From: Sphingomonas sp. PAMC26645
Lineage (GTDB): Bacteria > Pseudomonadota > Alphaproteobacteria > Sphingomonadales > Sphingomonadaceae
DNA: 64,000 nt
Assembly (NCBI RefSeq): GCF_004795835.1
Contig: NZ_CP039249.1
Coordinates: 3,757,001 to 3,821,000 of the forward strand
Reading direction: 5' to 3'
The translations under genes were made by a program, and so were the position numbers. The first letter of the stretch is position 1; each line of letters starts with the position of its first letter. Below are positions 9,325 to 17,911 of this stretch, piece by piece. The notes under the pieces are model-generated. The model made no database searches and was not told where the DNA came from. It was given only the letters and a program-made list of their open reading frames with translations.

Positions 9325-9798
9325 ATGGGATGGAACATTGCTCTTCCAATTTTGATTCTGGTGCTCGGCGGCCTGCTGGTCTCGGCGGGTATCCAGGATG
9401 CGCGGACGCGGGAGATCGCGAACTGGAAGACCGCTGCGGTCGCTATGCTGGCGCCGCTGTGGTGGTATGCGAACGGACTCGATCCGTGGCCCGACATGGC
9501 GCTGCAGGTCGGCGTCGCGCTCATCGTCTTCGCGCTGTTCCTGCTTGCCTTCCACTTCGGCATGATGGGCGGCGGCGACGTTAAGCTGATCGTCGCGCTC
9601 TCGCTATGGCTGCCGTTCCCGGCGTTCCTTTCGATGCTGATGGTGATGTCCATCGTCGGCGGCCTCGTCACGCTCGTTATGATGATCGAGCATCGTGCCA
9701 AGAAGAACGCCGGACATATCGAGGTCCCCTACGGCGTGGCAATAGCAATCGCTGGCCTTCTCGCGCTGCGCGAACCACTCCTTAACCAGTTTCAGTGA
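9325..9798 (+). CDS. cpaA: Prepilin peptidase CpaA/TadV
   Basis: The 157-residue integral membrane protein (about 4-5 hydrophobic segments) carries the two aspartates of A24 prepilin peptidases, in IQDARTREIANW and in MGGGDVKL. It cleaves Flp prepilin leader peptides at the inner membrane. The short form without the cytoplasmic methylase domain is typical of Tad systems. It is the first gene of the cpa/tad run; a 49-base gap separates it from cpaB. Confidence 0.92.
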   Translation: MGWNIALPILILVLGGLLVSAGIQDARTREIANWKTAAVAMLAPLWWYANGLDPWPDMALQVGVALIVFALFLLAFHFGMMGGGDVKLIVALSLWLPFPAFLSMLMVMSIVGGLVTLVMMIEHRAKKNAGHIEVPYGVAIAIAGLLALREPLLNQFQ

Positions 9799-9847
9799 TG
9801 ATTAACGTCGAAATACATTCGCGGCGCCTGAAAGGCACGATCTAGTC

Positions 9848-10885
9848 ATGGATACACGCAAGATCATTTTGCTGGTCGGCGCGCTTATAGTCGCAGCCGT
9901 CACGGCCTTCTTCGCCAGAACGCTAATCGCCGGAAGTTCGGCGCCGCAAGCTGGCGCGACCGCCATCGCCGCGCCGGTCATCGACGGCCCCGAAGTCCTG
10001 GTCGCAACGCGCTCGCTCCCGGTCGGCACGATCCTCGACGCCACGGCGCTAAAGTTCCAGCCCTGGCCGAAGGAGCTGGTCGACAACGCCTATTACCTTC
10101 GTGACAAGACCGACCTGAAATCGCTCCAGGGCACGGTGGTCCGCAGCATCATCACCGCCGGGCAGCCGGTGACCCAGGGCGCGCTGGTGAAGCCCGGCGA
10201 TCGAGGGTTCCTCGCCGCGGCACTCGGCCCCGGCATGCGCGCGGTCACCGTCCCCGTCTCGGCACAGGCCGCCGTCGCCGGGTTCGTGTTTCCCGGCGAC
10301 CGAATCGACCTCGTGCTGACGCAGGCGGTCAGGGGCGGTGGCGACGGCGATCCATTGAAGGTGTCCGAAACGATCATGCGCAACATCCGCGTGCTCGCGA
10401 CCGATCAGCGGACCGACAATCTGGTCGGTGCGGACGGCAAGACCGAGGTCAAGACGTTCTCCAACGTGACGATCGAGGCGACGCCGAAGATGGCCGAGCA
10501 GGTCGCTCTCGCGCAGACGCTCGGCTCGCTGTCGCTGTCACTGCGGTCGATTGCCGACAACTCCGCCGAACTCGAGGAAGCGATCGCGTCCGGCGCGGTG
10601 AAGGTACCCGACGGTACCGATCCGAAGGCGGAGAAGGCGATGTTGGTGCGCGTCGCCAGCCAGCCGAGCTCCGGCGCGGGTAGCTATCAGACCGGCGCCG
10701 ACGTCTCGCGGTACCAGCGCAGCACGGTGCCCGGCAAAGCATCCAGCGGCGAAGACGGTCGTCCTATGCAGATGACAAGTGCGCCGCAGTCCGGTGGCGG
10801 GGCACCGGTCGTGGTGCAGGGCCCGGCCGTACGGGTCGCCCGCGGCAATGCGGTGACCATGGTTCCGGTCGGGGGGAAGAATTAA
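9848..10885 (+). CDS. cpaB: Flp pilus assembly protein CpaB
   Basis: The 345-residue protein has one N-terminal membrane helix (residues about 5-24), then an SAF domain around VATRSLPVGTILD and the RcpC/CpaB core (MRAVTVPVSAQAAVAGFVFPGDRIDL, shown here only to VAGF in many relatives). It is periplasmic and contacts the secretin. The C-terminal 80 residues are low-complexity and rich in Gly, Ser and Gln. One base separates it from cpaC, so both are cotranscribed. Confidence 0.92.
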   Translation: MDTRKIILLVGALIVAAVTAFFARTLIAGSSAPQAGATAIAAPVIDGPEVLVATRSLPVGTILDATALKFQPWPKELVDNAYYLRDKTDLKSLQGTVVRSIITAGQPVTQGALVKPGDRGFLAAALGPGMRAVTVPVSAQAAVAGFVFPGDRIDLVLTQAVRGGGDGDPLKVSETIMRNIRVLATDQRTDNLVGADGKTEVKTFSNVTIEATPKMAEQVALAQTLGSLSLSLRSIADNSAELEEAIASGAVKVPDGTDPKAEKAMLVRVASQPSSGAGSYQTGADVSRYQRSTVPGKASSGEDGRPMQMTSAPQSGGGAPVVVQGPAVRVARGNAVTMVPVGGKN

Positions 10886-10886
10886 G

Positions 10887-12497
10887 ATGCGTATCGCCAT
10901 GACGCGCCCAGTCGGACGGCAGATGGGTTGGCCGCTCGCGGTCGCCCTTGCCGCCGCCACCGCCGCACCATCCGTCCCCGCGCTCGCCCAGCATGCCCAG
11001 CGGGCTCAGGCTCGTACGCAGGCCGCCCCCTCGGGACTGCCCGTCGTGCAGGTCAACACCGGTCGCGGACGACTCGTCACGCTGGCGCGGCCGATGAGCG
11101 ACCTGTTCGTCGCCGACGACACCATCGCCGACGTTCAGGTCCGCTCGCCGACGCAGCTCTACGTGTTCGGCAAGAAGACCGGCGAGACGACGATCTCGGC
11201 AACCGCGAAGGGCGGCGGCGTCGTCTACGCCTCGACCATTCGCGTCGGCAACAACCTCGATTCGGTGCAGCAGATGCTCGGGCTCGCGATGCCCGAAGCA
11301 CAGGTCGTCGCGACGCCGATGAACGGGTTGATCCTGCTTACGGGTACAGTCGCTGCACCCGAAGATGCCGCCGAAGCCGAACGGCTGGTGCAGGCGTTCG
11401 TCGGTGATTCGACAAAGGTCCTGTCGCGACTGAAGACTGCGACGCCTTTGCAGGTGAATCTTCAGGTCCGCATTGCCGAGGTCTCTCGGAGTTTCATCAA
11501 GAACATCGGGGTAAACATACAAAGCAGGGACGGTACGGGCGGCTTCAAATTTGGCGTTGCCCAAGGCCGCGGCGCCAGCACGCAATTCCTTCCGGGCGGC
11601 ACGCTGTCGACAGGCTTTACTGCCCCCACTCAAAGCGGTGTCACGCAATCGACGTTAGGCTCTACCTTCGGCCTTGCCGGCAAGCTGCTCGGGCTCGATC
11701 TCATCGGCGCGATCGACCTGGGTGAGACAATCGGTCAGGTGACGACGCTCGCCAACCCGAACTTGACTGCGCTGTCGGGCGAGACGGGCACGTTCCTCGC
11801 CGGTGGCGAAATTCCGATCCCGCTGGCGCAGGCGCTCGGCACGATCTCGGTCGAGTACAAGCAATACGGCATCAGCCTCGCCTACACGCCCACGGTCTTG
11901 TCGGATGGTCGAATCTCGCTTCGGGTACGTCCGGAGGTTTCGCAGCTCGATTATGCCAACGCGATCACGCTGAGTAGTACGCGCGTGCCCGGCATCACGA
12001 CGCGTCGTACCGAGACGACGGTCGAACTCGGCTCGGGCCAGAGCATGATGATCAGCGGACTGCTGTCGAACAACAACAACAACAGCTACGACAAGACGCC
12101 GGGCCTTTCGAACCTGCCGATCATCGGCGCGCTGTTCCGCTCCAACGCGTTCCAGCGCAACGAGACCGAACTCGTAATCGTCATCACGCCGTATCTGGTG
12201 AAGCCGGTCAACAACGCCAGCGACATCGCGTTGCCGACCGATGGCGCGCGCGCGCCGACCGATATCGACCGCGTGCTGCTGGGAACGCTCAGCGCCACCA
12301 GTGGCGGCAAGCGACCTGTGCCGACGATCGCGCGGCCTTCCTATGTTCCACCGGCGATCGGTGCCGCCGCCCCGGTCATGCCGATGCCGCGTAGCGACGT
12401 CCGCCGCAGCGAGGACGATATCGCCGCGCGCCCTGCCAACGGGAATGGCGCCAAGACCAAGAAGGGCGCCGTGCCCGCGCCAGGTTTCTCGAATTGA
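10887..12497 (+). CDS. cpaC: Tad pilus secretin CpaC/RcpA
   Basis: The 536-residue protein has a signal peptide ending near ALAQ, an N-terminal pilus-secretin domain, a BON-like segment (residues about 110-170) and the C-terminal secretin core with NPNLTALSGETG, GGEIPIP and the closing LPIIGALFRS. It forms the outer-membrane channel for the Flp pilus. The tail after residue 470 is Pro/Ala/Arg-rich. The stretch 11430-11690, coding the variable region before the secretin core, reads as less GC-rich than its flanks. It sits tightly between cpaB and cpaD. Confidence 0.93.
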   Translation: MRIAMTRPVGRQMGWPLAVALAAATAAPSVPALAQHAQRAQARTQAAPSGLPVVQVNTGRGRLVTLARPMSDLFVADDTIADVQVRSPTQLYVFGKKTGETTISATAKGGGVVYASTIRVGNNLDSVQQMLGLAMPEAQVVATPMNGLILLTGTVAAPEDAAEAERLVQAFVGDSTKVLSRLKTATPLQVNLQVRIAEVSRSFIKNIGVNIQSRDGTGGFKFGVAQGRGASTQFLPGGTLSTGFTAPTQSGVTQSTLGSTFGLAGKLLGLDLIGAIDLGETIGQVTTLANPNLTALSGETGTFLAGGEIPIPLAQALGTISVEYKQYGISLAYTPTVLSDGRISLRVRPEVSQLDYANAITLSSTRVPGITTRRTETTVELGSGQSMMISGLLSNNNNNSYDKTPGLSNLPIIGALFRSNAFQRNETELVIVITPYLVKPVNNASDIALPTDGARAPTDIDRVLLGTLSATSGGKRPVPTIARPSYVPPAIGAAAPVMPMPRSDVRRSEDDIAARPANGNGAKTKKGAVPAPGFSN

Positions 12498-12544
12498 GCC
12501 GGCCCCTGCCCCGCCGCTCGCGACCACCGCATCAAGGATTTCCG

Positions 12545-13177
12545 ATGATCACCAAGTCGATCCTGTTGGCGTCTCTCGTCCCCGCGCTGCTGCTTGGCGG
12601 GTGCATGGGTACCGAGAATCGCGGTCTTGAATCGATCCACCAACCGGTCGTGAGCCGCTCCGACTACGCGCTCGATCTCGGCGTGTCTGGCGGTGCCCTG
12701 GCGCCGGGCGAACAGCAACGGCTTGCCGGCTGGATGAACGCGATGCGGCTTGGTTATGGCGACCGCGTAGCCATCGACGATCCCGCAGGTGAGGGCCCTG
12801 CCGCGCACGGCGACGTCGCCGCGGTGGTCGCGAGCTATGGCCTGTTGCTGAGCGACGACGCGCCGGTCACCCCGGCCTCGGTCACGCCGGGATCGATCCG
12901 GGTGGTCGTCAGCCGGATGCGCGCGCAGGTTCCGCACTGCCCGGACTGGTCGCGCAACGCGACCAACGAGTTCGAATCCAACACGTCGTCCAACTTCGGC
13001 TGCGCGATCAACAGCAACCTCGCGGCGATGATCGCCAACCCGGCCGACCTGGTGCGCGGCAAGGAAGGGGCGGAGACCACCGATACCGCGGCCTCGTACA
13101 AGGCGATCGACACGTACCGCAAGAAAGCGCCGACCGGTGCCGGTTCGCTCGCCGCAGCCACGCCGGGAGGCAAGTGA
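12545..13177 (+). CDS. cpaD: Pilus assembly lipoprotein CpaD
   Basis: The 210-residue protein starts MITKSILLASLVPALLLGGCMG, a lipoprotein signal with lipobox LGGC. AAGGA lies 6 bases before ATG 12545, which decides the start against an upstream in-frame codon at 12494. The mature part has the CpaD features: a repeated VSRSDYALDL/VVVSRMRAQVPHCPDW region and a Cys pair around NFGCAINSN, then IANPADLV. It is thought to help the secretin at the outer membrane. The stop overlaps the cpaE start by one base. Confidence 0.9.
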   Translation: MITKSILLASLVPALLLGGCMGTENRGLESIHQPVVSRSDYALDLGVSGGALAPGEQQRLAGWMNAMRLGYGDRVAIDDPAGEGPAAHGDVAAVVASYGLLLSDDAPVTPASVTPGSIRVVVSRMRAQVPHCPDWSRNATNEFESNTSSNFGCAINSNLAAMIANPADLVRGKEGAETTDTAASYKAIDTYRKKAPTGAGSLAAATPGGK

Positions 13178-14466
13178 TGAACGCTCCGTGGAAGCCCGCT
13201 GGCGCCGCCAGTCGCGATCCCTTTACCGCCTATGTCTGCGACGAGACGACCGCGGCGGCATTGCGCCCGATCGCGACCGAACTCGGCTGGTCGGTCGACA
13301 AGATCTACAAGGGCGGACTGCGCAACGCGATCCAGTCGCTGTCGGTTGCCGCATCCCCGCAGATCCTGTTCGTCGATCTCGCCGAGTCGGGCGATCCGCT
13401 GAACGACATCCACGCGCTCGCCGAAGTCTGCGAACCCGGCACGGTGGTGATCGCCGCGGGCCAGGTGAACGACGTTCGCCTGTACCGTGACCTCGTGGCG
13501 AGCGGTATCCAGGATTACCTCCTGAAGCCGCTCCATCCCGACATGCTGCGCGAGGCGTTCGTTCATGCGCAGATGATGCTCAATGCACCGAAGCCCGTTG
13601 ACCTGTCGCCGGAGCGTCCGCATTGCTCGGTCGGCGTGATCGGCACGCGCGGCGGCGTCGGCGCATCGACGATCGCGACCTCGATCGCGTGGCTGCTCGC
13701 CGACAAGGAGAAGCGCTCGACCGCGCTGCTCGATCTCGACGTGCATTTCGGCACGGGCGCGCTCAGCCTCGATCTCGAGCCCGGCCGCGGCCTCACCGAC
13801 GCGATCGAGAACCCGAGCCGCATCGACGGGCTGTTCATCGAACGCGCTATGGTCAAGGCGACGGAGAACCTGTCGGTGCTCAGCGCGGAAGCCCCGATCA
13901 GCTCGCCGGTGGTCACCGACGGCTCCGCCTTCTACCAGTTGCAGGAGGAGATGCGCGCGGCGTTCGAATGCACCGTCGTCGATCTGCCGCGGGCAATGAT
14001 GATCCAGCACCCGCATCTGATCAGCGACGTGAAACTAGCGGTGATCGTCACCGACCTGACGCTGGCGGCTGCGCGCGATACGATCCGGATCCTGTCGTGG
14101 CTGAAGACGAATGCGCCGCAGATCGAGCTGTTCGTGGTCGCCAACCGCGTGCACACCGGCGGTCAGCTCGAGATCAGCCGCAAGGATTTCGAGGGCTCGA
14201 TCGAGCGCAAGATCGATTATCTCGTCCCGTTCGACCAGAAGCTCGCGGCGCAGTCGGCCAAGCTCGGCAAGCCGATCGTCGAGGTCGGCAAGACCAGCAA
14301 GACGATCGCGCCGATCGTCGCGCTCGCCAGTGCGCTCGCCGCCGCGGTCGCGGACTGCGGCATCGATGGCGCCAAGGCGTCCCGGGGTCATTCGCTGATG
14401 GGCAAGTTCGGCGAACTCCGCGGGCTGATGACCAAGCGCACGCTGAAGCCGGCAAAAGCGAAATGA
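13177..14466 (+). CDS. cpaE: Pilus localisation ATPase CpaE/TadZ
   Basis: The 429-residue protein has an N-terminal pseudo-receiver domain (about 1-125, ending LKPLHPDMLREA) and a C-terminal MinD/ParA-like ATPase domain. The deviant Walker motif reads GTRGGVGAST, with Ala in place of the usual second lysine, as in many CpaE proteins; ALLDLDVHFG and CTVVDLPR follow. It places the pilus machinery at the pole. ATG 13177 is chosen (TGATG overlap with cpaD, GGGAGG 8 bases upstream). The gene normally expected next, cpaF, is absent; tadB starts 37 bases after the stop. Confidence 0.92.
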   Translation: MNAPWKPAGAASRDPFTAYVCDETTAAALRPIATELGWSVDKIYKGGLRNAIQSLSVAASPQILFVDLAESGDPLNDIHALAEVCEPGTVVIAAGQVNDVRLYRDLVASGIQDYLLKPLHPDMLREAFVHAQMMLNAPKPVDLSPERPHCSVGVIGTRGGVGASTIATSIAWLLADKEKRSTALLDLDVHFGTGALSLDLEPGRGLTDAIENPSRIDGLFIERAMVKATENLSVLSAEAPISSPVVTDGSAFYQLQEEMRAAFECTVVDLPRAMMIQHPHLISDVKLAVIVTDLTLAAARDTIRILSWLKTNAPQIELFVVANRVHTGGQLEISRKDFEGSIERKIDYLVPFDQKLAAQSAKLGKPIVEVGKTSKTIAPIVALASALAAAVADCGIDGAKASRGHSLMGKFGELRGLMTKRTLKPAKAK

Positions 14467-14507
14467 TCGCGCATGGTCACGCCCACATGACGAGCGTCGC
14501 GCAATGA
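14463..14507 (+). other. 14-codon frame bridging cpaE and tadB (possible cpaF deletion scar)
   Basis: An ATG at 14463 overlaps the cpaE stop (ATGA), and its in-frame TGA at 14505-14507 overlaps the tadB start (ATGA again). The peptide would be MIAHGHAHMTSVAQ. Both junctions have the form used for translational coupling of complete genes, which is why this is noted. It may be a coupling micro-ORF, the remains of an in-frame loss of cpaF, or chance. No ribosome site is evident in front of tadB. Confidence 0.35.
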
Positions 14508-15478
14508 CCGGCATGGCGCCGCTTCTGCTCGTGATGATCGGCGCGAGTATCGTGCTGGGGATGATCGTGTTCGCGTTCGCCGGGCCCTCGCCGGGCCGCG
14601 CGAAATCGCGACGCCTCGTGGCGTTGCGCGAACGCCACGGCGACGAGATCACCGTGGCGGACGCGCACATGCGGCGCATTTCGCATGCGCGCGATACCAA
14701 GATGGATCTGGCGTTCGGTCGTATCCTGCCCAACCCGGTGCAGCTCGCAAAGCGGCTCGCGATGACGGGCAAGGACTGGACCGTCGGCCAATACGGCATG
14801 GCGACCGCGGGGATCGCATTGGTCGTCGCGGCGCTCATGCTGTTCAAGGGCATGCCGGTCCTGCTCGCGTTGCTGTTCGGCCTGTTCGTCGGCATCGGCC
14901 TGCCGCATCGGGTCGTCGGCAAGACGATCAACCGCCGCGTCGGCAAGTTCACCGCGAAGTTTCCCGACGCGATCGAGCTTCTCGTCCGGGGCTTGCGCTC
15001 CGGCCTGCCGATCAGCGAGACGATCGGCGTCGTCGGCCATGAACTCGACGGCCCGGTCGGCGAGGAATTCCGCTCGGTCAGCGACAAGATGAAGATCGGC
15101 CGGACAATGGACGCCGCGCTCCAGGAGACCGCGGACCGGCTCGGCACGCCCGAATTCCAGTTCTTCGTCATCACCATCGCGATCCAGCGCGAGACCGGCG
15201 GCAACCTTGCCGAAACGCTCGCCAATCTCGCCAACGTGCTGCGCATGCGCGGCCAGATGAAGCTGAAGATCAAGGCGATGTCGTCGGAATCGAAGGCGTC
15301 GGCCTACATCATCGGCGCGCTGCCGTTCATCGTGTTCGCGCTGATCTGGTTCATCAACGGCACCTACATGCAGCGGTTCTTCGTCGACGAGCGGCTGATG
15401 GCAATCGGCATGGGCGGCATGATGTGGATGGCGATTGGCGCCTTCATCATGGCCAAGATGATCAATTTCGAGATCTGA
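14504..15478 (+). CDS. tadB: Tad pilus inner-membrane platform protein TadB
   Basis: The 324-residue protein has a T2SS F-type domain with the cytoplasmic part FPDAIELLVRGLRSGLPISETI and the helix IQRETGGNLAETLANLANVLR, flanked by hydrophobic helices at about 5-27, 95-130, 265-285 and 295-320. Together with TadC it forms the inner-membrane platform on which the TadA/CpaF motor acts. No motor gene is present here. The start ATG overlaps the stop of a 14-codon frame and lacks a clear ribosome site. Confidence 0.9.
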   Translation: MTGMAPLLLVMIGASIVLGMIVFAFAGPSPGRAKSRRLVALRERHGDEITVADAHMRRISHARDTKMDLAFGRILPNPVQLAKRLAMTGKDWTVGQYGMATAGIALVVAALMLFKGMPVLLALLFGLFVGIGLPHRVVGKTINRRVGKFTAKFPDAIELLVRGLRSGLPISETIGVVGHELDGPVGEEFRSVSDKMKIGRTMDAALQETADRLGTPEFQFFVITIAIQRETGGNLAETLANLANVLRMRGQMKLKIKAMSSESKASAYIIGALPFIVFALIWFINGTYMQRFFVDERLMAIGMGGMMWMAIGAFIMAKMINFEI

Positions 15479-15488
15479 GGGACTGACG

Positions 15489-16481
15489 ATGGGCGAGACC
15501 GCCGGACCTACCCTGCTCGGGGTCGACATACTCTGGGTCGCGACGATCCTGTCGGGCGTCGCCGCGTTCGCCGTGATGATCGCGATCTATGCGGTGACGA
15601 CGGTCCACGATCCGATGGCCAAGCGCGTCAAGGCGCTGAACGATCGTCGCGAACAATTGAAGGCGGGCATCACCGCCTCGACCAAGCGCCGCGCGAAACT
15701 GGTCACGCGCAACGACACCGCGGACCGGATGCGCGGCATCCTGTCGTCGATGAAGGTGCTGCAGGACAGCCAGGTCAAGGCGGTCCAGGTCAAGCTGATG
15801 CAGGCCGGCATCCGTTCGAAGGAATGGGCGCCGGCGGTAATCTTCGGTCGGCTGGTCCTGCCGATCGTGATCGGCGGGACGATGCTCTACTGGGTCTATG
15901 GCACAGATGGCTTCGCGACCTGGGGTCCGCTCAAGAAATACGGGCTCGTCGCGATGAGCTTCATCCTGAGCTACAAGGCGCCGGACCTGTATCTCGACAA
16001 CAAGATCAAGAAGCGCTCGGATGCGATCCGCAAGGGCCTTCCCGATGCGCTCGACCTGCTCGTGATCTGCGCCGAAGCCGGCCTGACCGTCGATGCCGCG
16101 TTCCACCGCGTCGCGCGCGAGCTCGGCCGCGCCTATCCCGAACTGGGTGAGGAATTCACCCTCACCGCGATCGAACTGGGCTTCCTGACCGACCGCCGCA
16201 GCGCGTTCGAGAACTTCGCGTTGCGCGTGAAGCTCGACGCGGTGAAGGGCGTCGTCACGACGATGATCCAGACCGAGAAATACGGCACACCGCTTGCCTC
16301 CGCACTGCGCGTATTGTCGGGCGAATTTCGCAACGAACGCATGATGCGTGCCGAGGAGAAAGCGGCACGTCTGCCCGCGATCATGACCGTGCCGCTGATC
16401 CTGTTCATCCTGCCGGTGCTGTTCGTCGTCATTCTCGGCCCAGCCGCCTGCTCGATCTCCGACGCGCTGCTGAAGGGGTAA
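15489..16481 (+). CDS. tadC: Tad pilus inner-membrane platform protein TadC
   Basis: The 330-residue protein is the second F-type platform protein. Hydrophobic segments lie near 12-37, 115-135, 145-162 and 300-325, and the F domain reads GLPDALDLLVICAEAGLTVDAAF, with the partner helix TMIQTEKYGTPLASALRVLS. A GAGGGA ribosome site precedes the ATG, and only 10 bases separate it from tadB. It closes the recognisable Tad genes; no Flp pilin, TadD, TadE/F/G or CpaF follows. Confidence 0.9.
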   Translation: MGETAGPTLLGVDILWVATILSGVAAFAVMIAIYAVTTVHDPMAKRVKALNDRREQLKAGITASTKRRAKLVTRNDTADRMRGILSSMKVLQDSQVKAVQVKLMQAGIRSKEWAPAVIFGRLVLPIVIGGTMLYWVYGTDGFATWGPLKKYGLVAMSFILSYKAPDLYLDNKIKKRSDAIRKGLPDALDLLVICAEAGLTVDAAFHRVARELGRAYPELGEEFTLTAIELGFLTDRRSAFENFALRVKLDAVKGVVTTMIQTEKYGTPLASALRVLSGEFRNERMMRAEEKAARLPAIMTVPLILFILPVLFVVILGPAACSISDALLKG

Positions 16482-16533
16482 GCAACCGCAACGCCAACGG
16501 ATCGTTGAGCCCCCGTAACAGGAGGGTTTTTCG

Positions 16534-16923
16534 ATGCCGTTGTTTTCCACGCCTACGCAATTCGCCGCGCTCGCACTTATCTTCGTCGCCGGCTGGCTTT
16601 TCGGATTGGCGAGCCATCCCGGCGGCAAGAAGTGGAAGGCGCGCTATCACGCCGAGCGAGATGCCCATGCGGTCGCCAAGAAGGATGCCGACATCCGCGC
16701 CGCCGCCGCCGAAAAGCGTGCGGTCGAGGCCGAGCACGAGAATGCGCGCCTCGTAAAGGCCACGCCGGTGGCGCCAGTCGCCCCCGTGACGACGCGTGCG
16801 CCGGTAGAGGATCGCTCGATCTTCGTGTCGCCTGACACGCGTCCCGTAGCCGCGTCGTCGGCGCGCCCGGCGTACAACACTGACGGCACGAAGCGCGGTT
16901 GGTTCGACTTCGACCGTCGCTAA
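16534..16923 (+). CDS. Small membrane-anchored protein of unknown function
   Basis: The 129-residue protein has one N-terminal hydrophobic helix (residues 9-26), then an Ala/Lys/Glu-rich stretch of about 40 residues likely to be a coiled coil (AERDAHAVAKKDADIRAAAA), a Pro/Val linker and a short aromatic tail (GWFDFDRR). GGAGG lies 8 bases before the ATG. It follows tadC by 52 bases and is closed by a strong hairpin, so it may be cotranscribed with the Tad genes, but no family was recognised. A link to pilus function rests on position only. Confidence 0.65.
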   Translation: MPLFSTPTQFAALALIFVAGWLFGLASHPGGKKWKARYHAERDAHAVAKKDADIRAAAAEKRAVEAEHENARLVKATPVAPVAPVTTRAPVEDRSIFVSPDTRPVAASSARPAYNTDGTKRGWFDFDRR

Positions 16924-16933
16924 TCGCTAAAAT

Positions 16934-16961
16934 GCGGCCCGCTCTCCATCGAGCGGGCCGC
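16934..16961. terminator. Bidirectional terminator hairpin
   Basis: GCGGCCCGCTC (16934-16944) pairs perfectly with GAGCGGGCCGC (16951-16961) around a 6-base loop. It lies between two convergent genes and can end both. Confidence 0.8.
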
Positions 16962-16972
16962 CTTATCGATAC

Positions 16973-17329
16973 CTATTGATAGTAGGCGACGTTCTCGAAC
17001 CCCGTGTTCGTCTTCGCCATCTTGACCAGCTTTCTAGCGTAGGACCGCACGTGCCGGTCGAAGCGCGTATCGTTGTAGACGCCGCGCCAGATATATTCGT
17101 CGCGCTCCAATATCGCGGCAAGTGCGGTGGCAAACGCCGCCTGGCTGTCCGCTACCCCCCTCCGGCTCATCAGCGCACAGACCATTTCCTCGGCTGATGC
17201 CTTGTCGCAGTCATCCTGCAGTTCACGGCCGCCACGCTCGGCTACAACCTGCTCGGAGCGTGCGGCAATCCCCCGGGCGTCCAGCCATTTGCGGACCGCA
17301 TCGCCGTCCCAATCCTTTTTGTCCGCCAA
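16973..17329 (-). CDS. Unknown 118-residue protein at the end of the thiamine operon
   Basis: The frame starts with TTG at 17329 (GGAG about 9 bases upstream), 24 bases after the pnuC-like gene, and ends at the shared terminator. The protein is soluble and charged, with no signal peptide or membrane helix. Features seen: an acidic/basic start (MADKKDWDGDAVRKWLDARG), two cysteines around residue 41-51, and a basic C-terminal helix (VRSYARKLVKMAK) before an aromatic end. I do not recognise the family. Its position suggests cotranscription under the TPP riboswitch, but a role in thiamine metabolism is only a guess. Confidence 0.6.
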   Translation of the reverse strand: MADKKDWDGDAVRKWLDARGIAARSEQVVAERGGRELQDDCDKASAEEMVCALMSRRGVADSQAAFATALAAILERDEYIWRGVYNDTRFDRHVRSYARKLVKMAKTNTGFENVAYYQ

Positions 17330-17353
17330 CGCCCCATCTCCGTTTCGCGCGCA

Positions 17354-17911
17354 CTAGCCGGCAGAGCGCGCCTGCCAGCGCCGATATCCGATCACGGCCA
17401 GCACGACCATCGCCGCGTACAGCCCGGCAGTGAGCATGAGCCCCTTGTAGGCGAACATCCCGACATACAGGACGTCGACCGCGATCCACAGCAGCCAGTT
17501 CGCCGCATGCCGTCGCGCGACCCAATATTGTGCGACCAGACTGAAGCTGCTGAGCGTCGCGTCGGCCCATGGCAATGCCGCGTCGGTGTAACGGCTCATG
17601 AACCAGCCGATCACGAACGCCCCGACCGCTCCCGCGCCGAGACCTGTAACCGCACGCGATGGCCGCAACGGTTCGACGACGACATCGCCTTTATCAACCT
17701 TTCCGCGTGCCCACGCGAGCCAACCATAGACGATGGCGATCGCGAATAGCGCCTGGAGCACCATGTCCGCGTACAATCGCACGTCAAGGAACAGCTTGAA
17801 GTAGAGCGCACAGGCGACGAAATTGACCGGCCAGCACAGCATGTTGCGCTTCGCGGTCAGCCATATCCCAGCAAAACTGACGACGACCGCAACGATCTCG
17901 AGCGGCGTCAT
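17354..17911 (-). CDS. pnuT: PnuC-family vitamin transporter, probable thiamine permease PnuT
   Basis: The 185-residue integral membrane protein has about seven hydrophobic segments and the PnuC pattern: WLTAKRNMLCWPVNFVACAL early, ALYFKLFLDVRLYADM in the middle, and the late VARRHAANWLLWIAVDVLYV. PnuC proteins take up nicotinamide riboside, and the PnuT branch takes up thiamine; TPP-riboswitch control of this operon argues for PnuT. ATG 17911 is chosen because it overlaps the stop of the upstream kinase (ATGA). Such transporters work by facilitated diffusion and need a kinase to trap the substrate, which the preceding gene can supply. Confidence 0.82.
   Translation of the reverse strand: MTPLEIVAVVVSFAGIWLTAKRNMLCWPVNFVACALYFKLFLDVRLYADMVLQALFAIAIVYGWLAWARGKVDKGDVVVEPLRPSRAVTGLGAGAVGAFVIGWFMSRYTDAALPWADATLSSFSLVAQYWVARRHAANWLLWIAVDVLYVGMFAYKGLMLTAGLYAAMVVLAVIGYRRWQARSAG

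Noticed and set aside
9782-9808. Two TTAA half-sites (TTAACCAG and TTAACG) before cpaB, like a CtrA box
   Set aside because: Spacing is about 16 bases and not the 7 of a CtrA site; the match is too weak to list as a feature.
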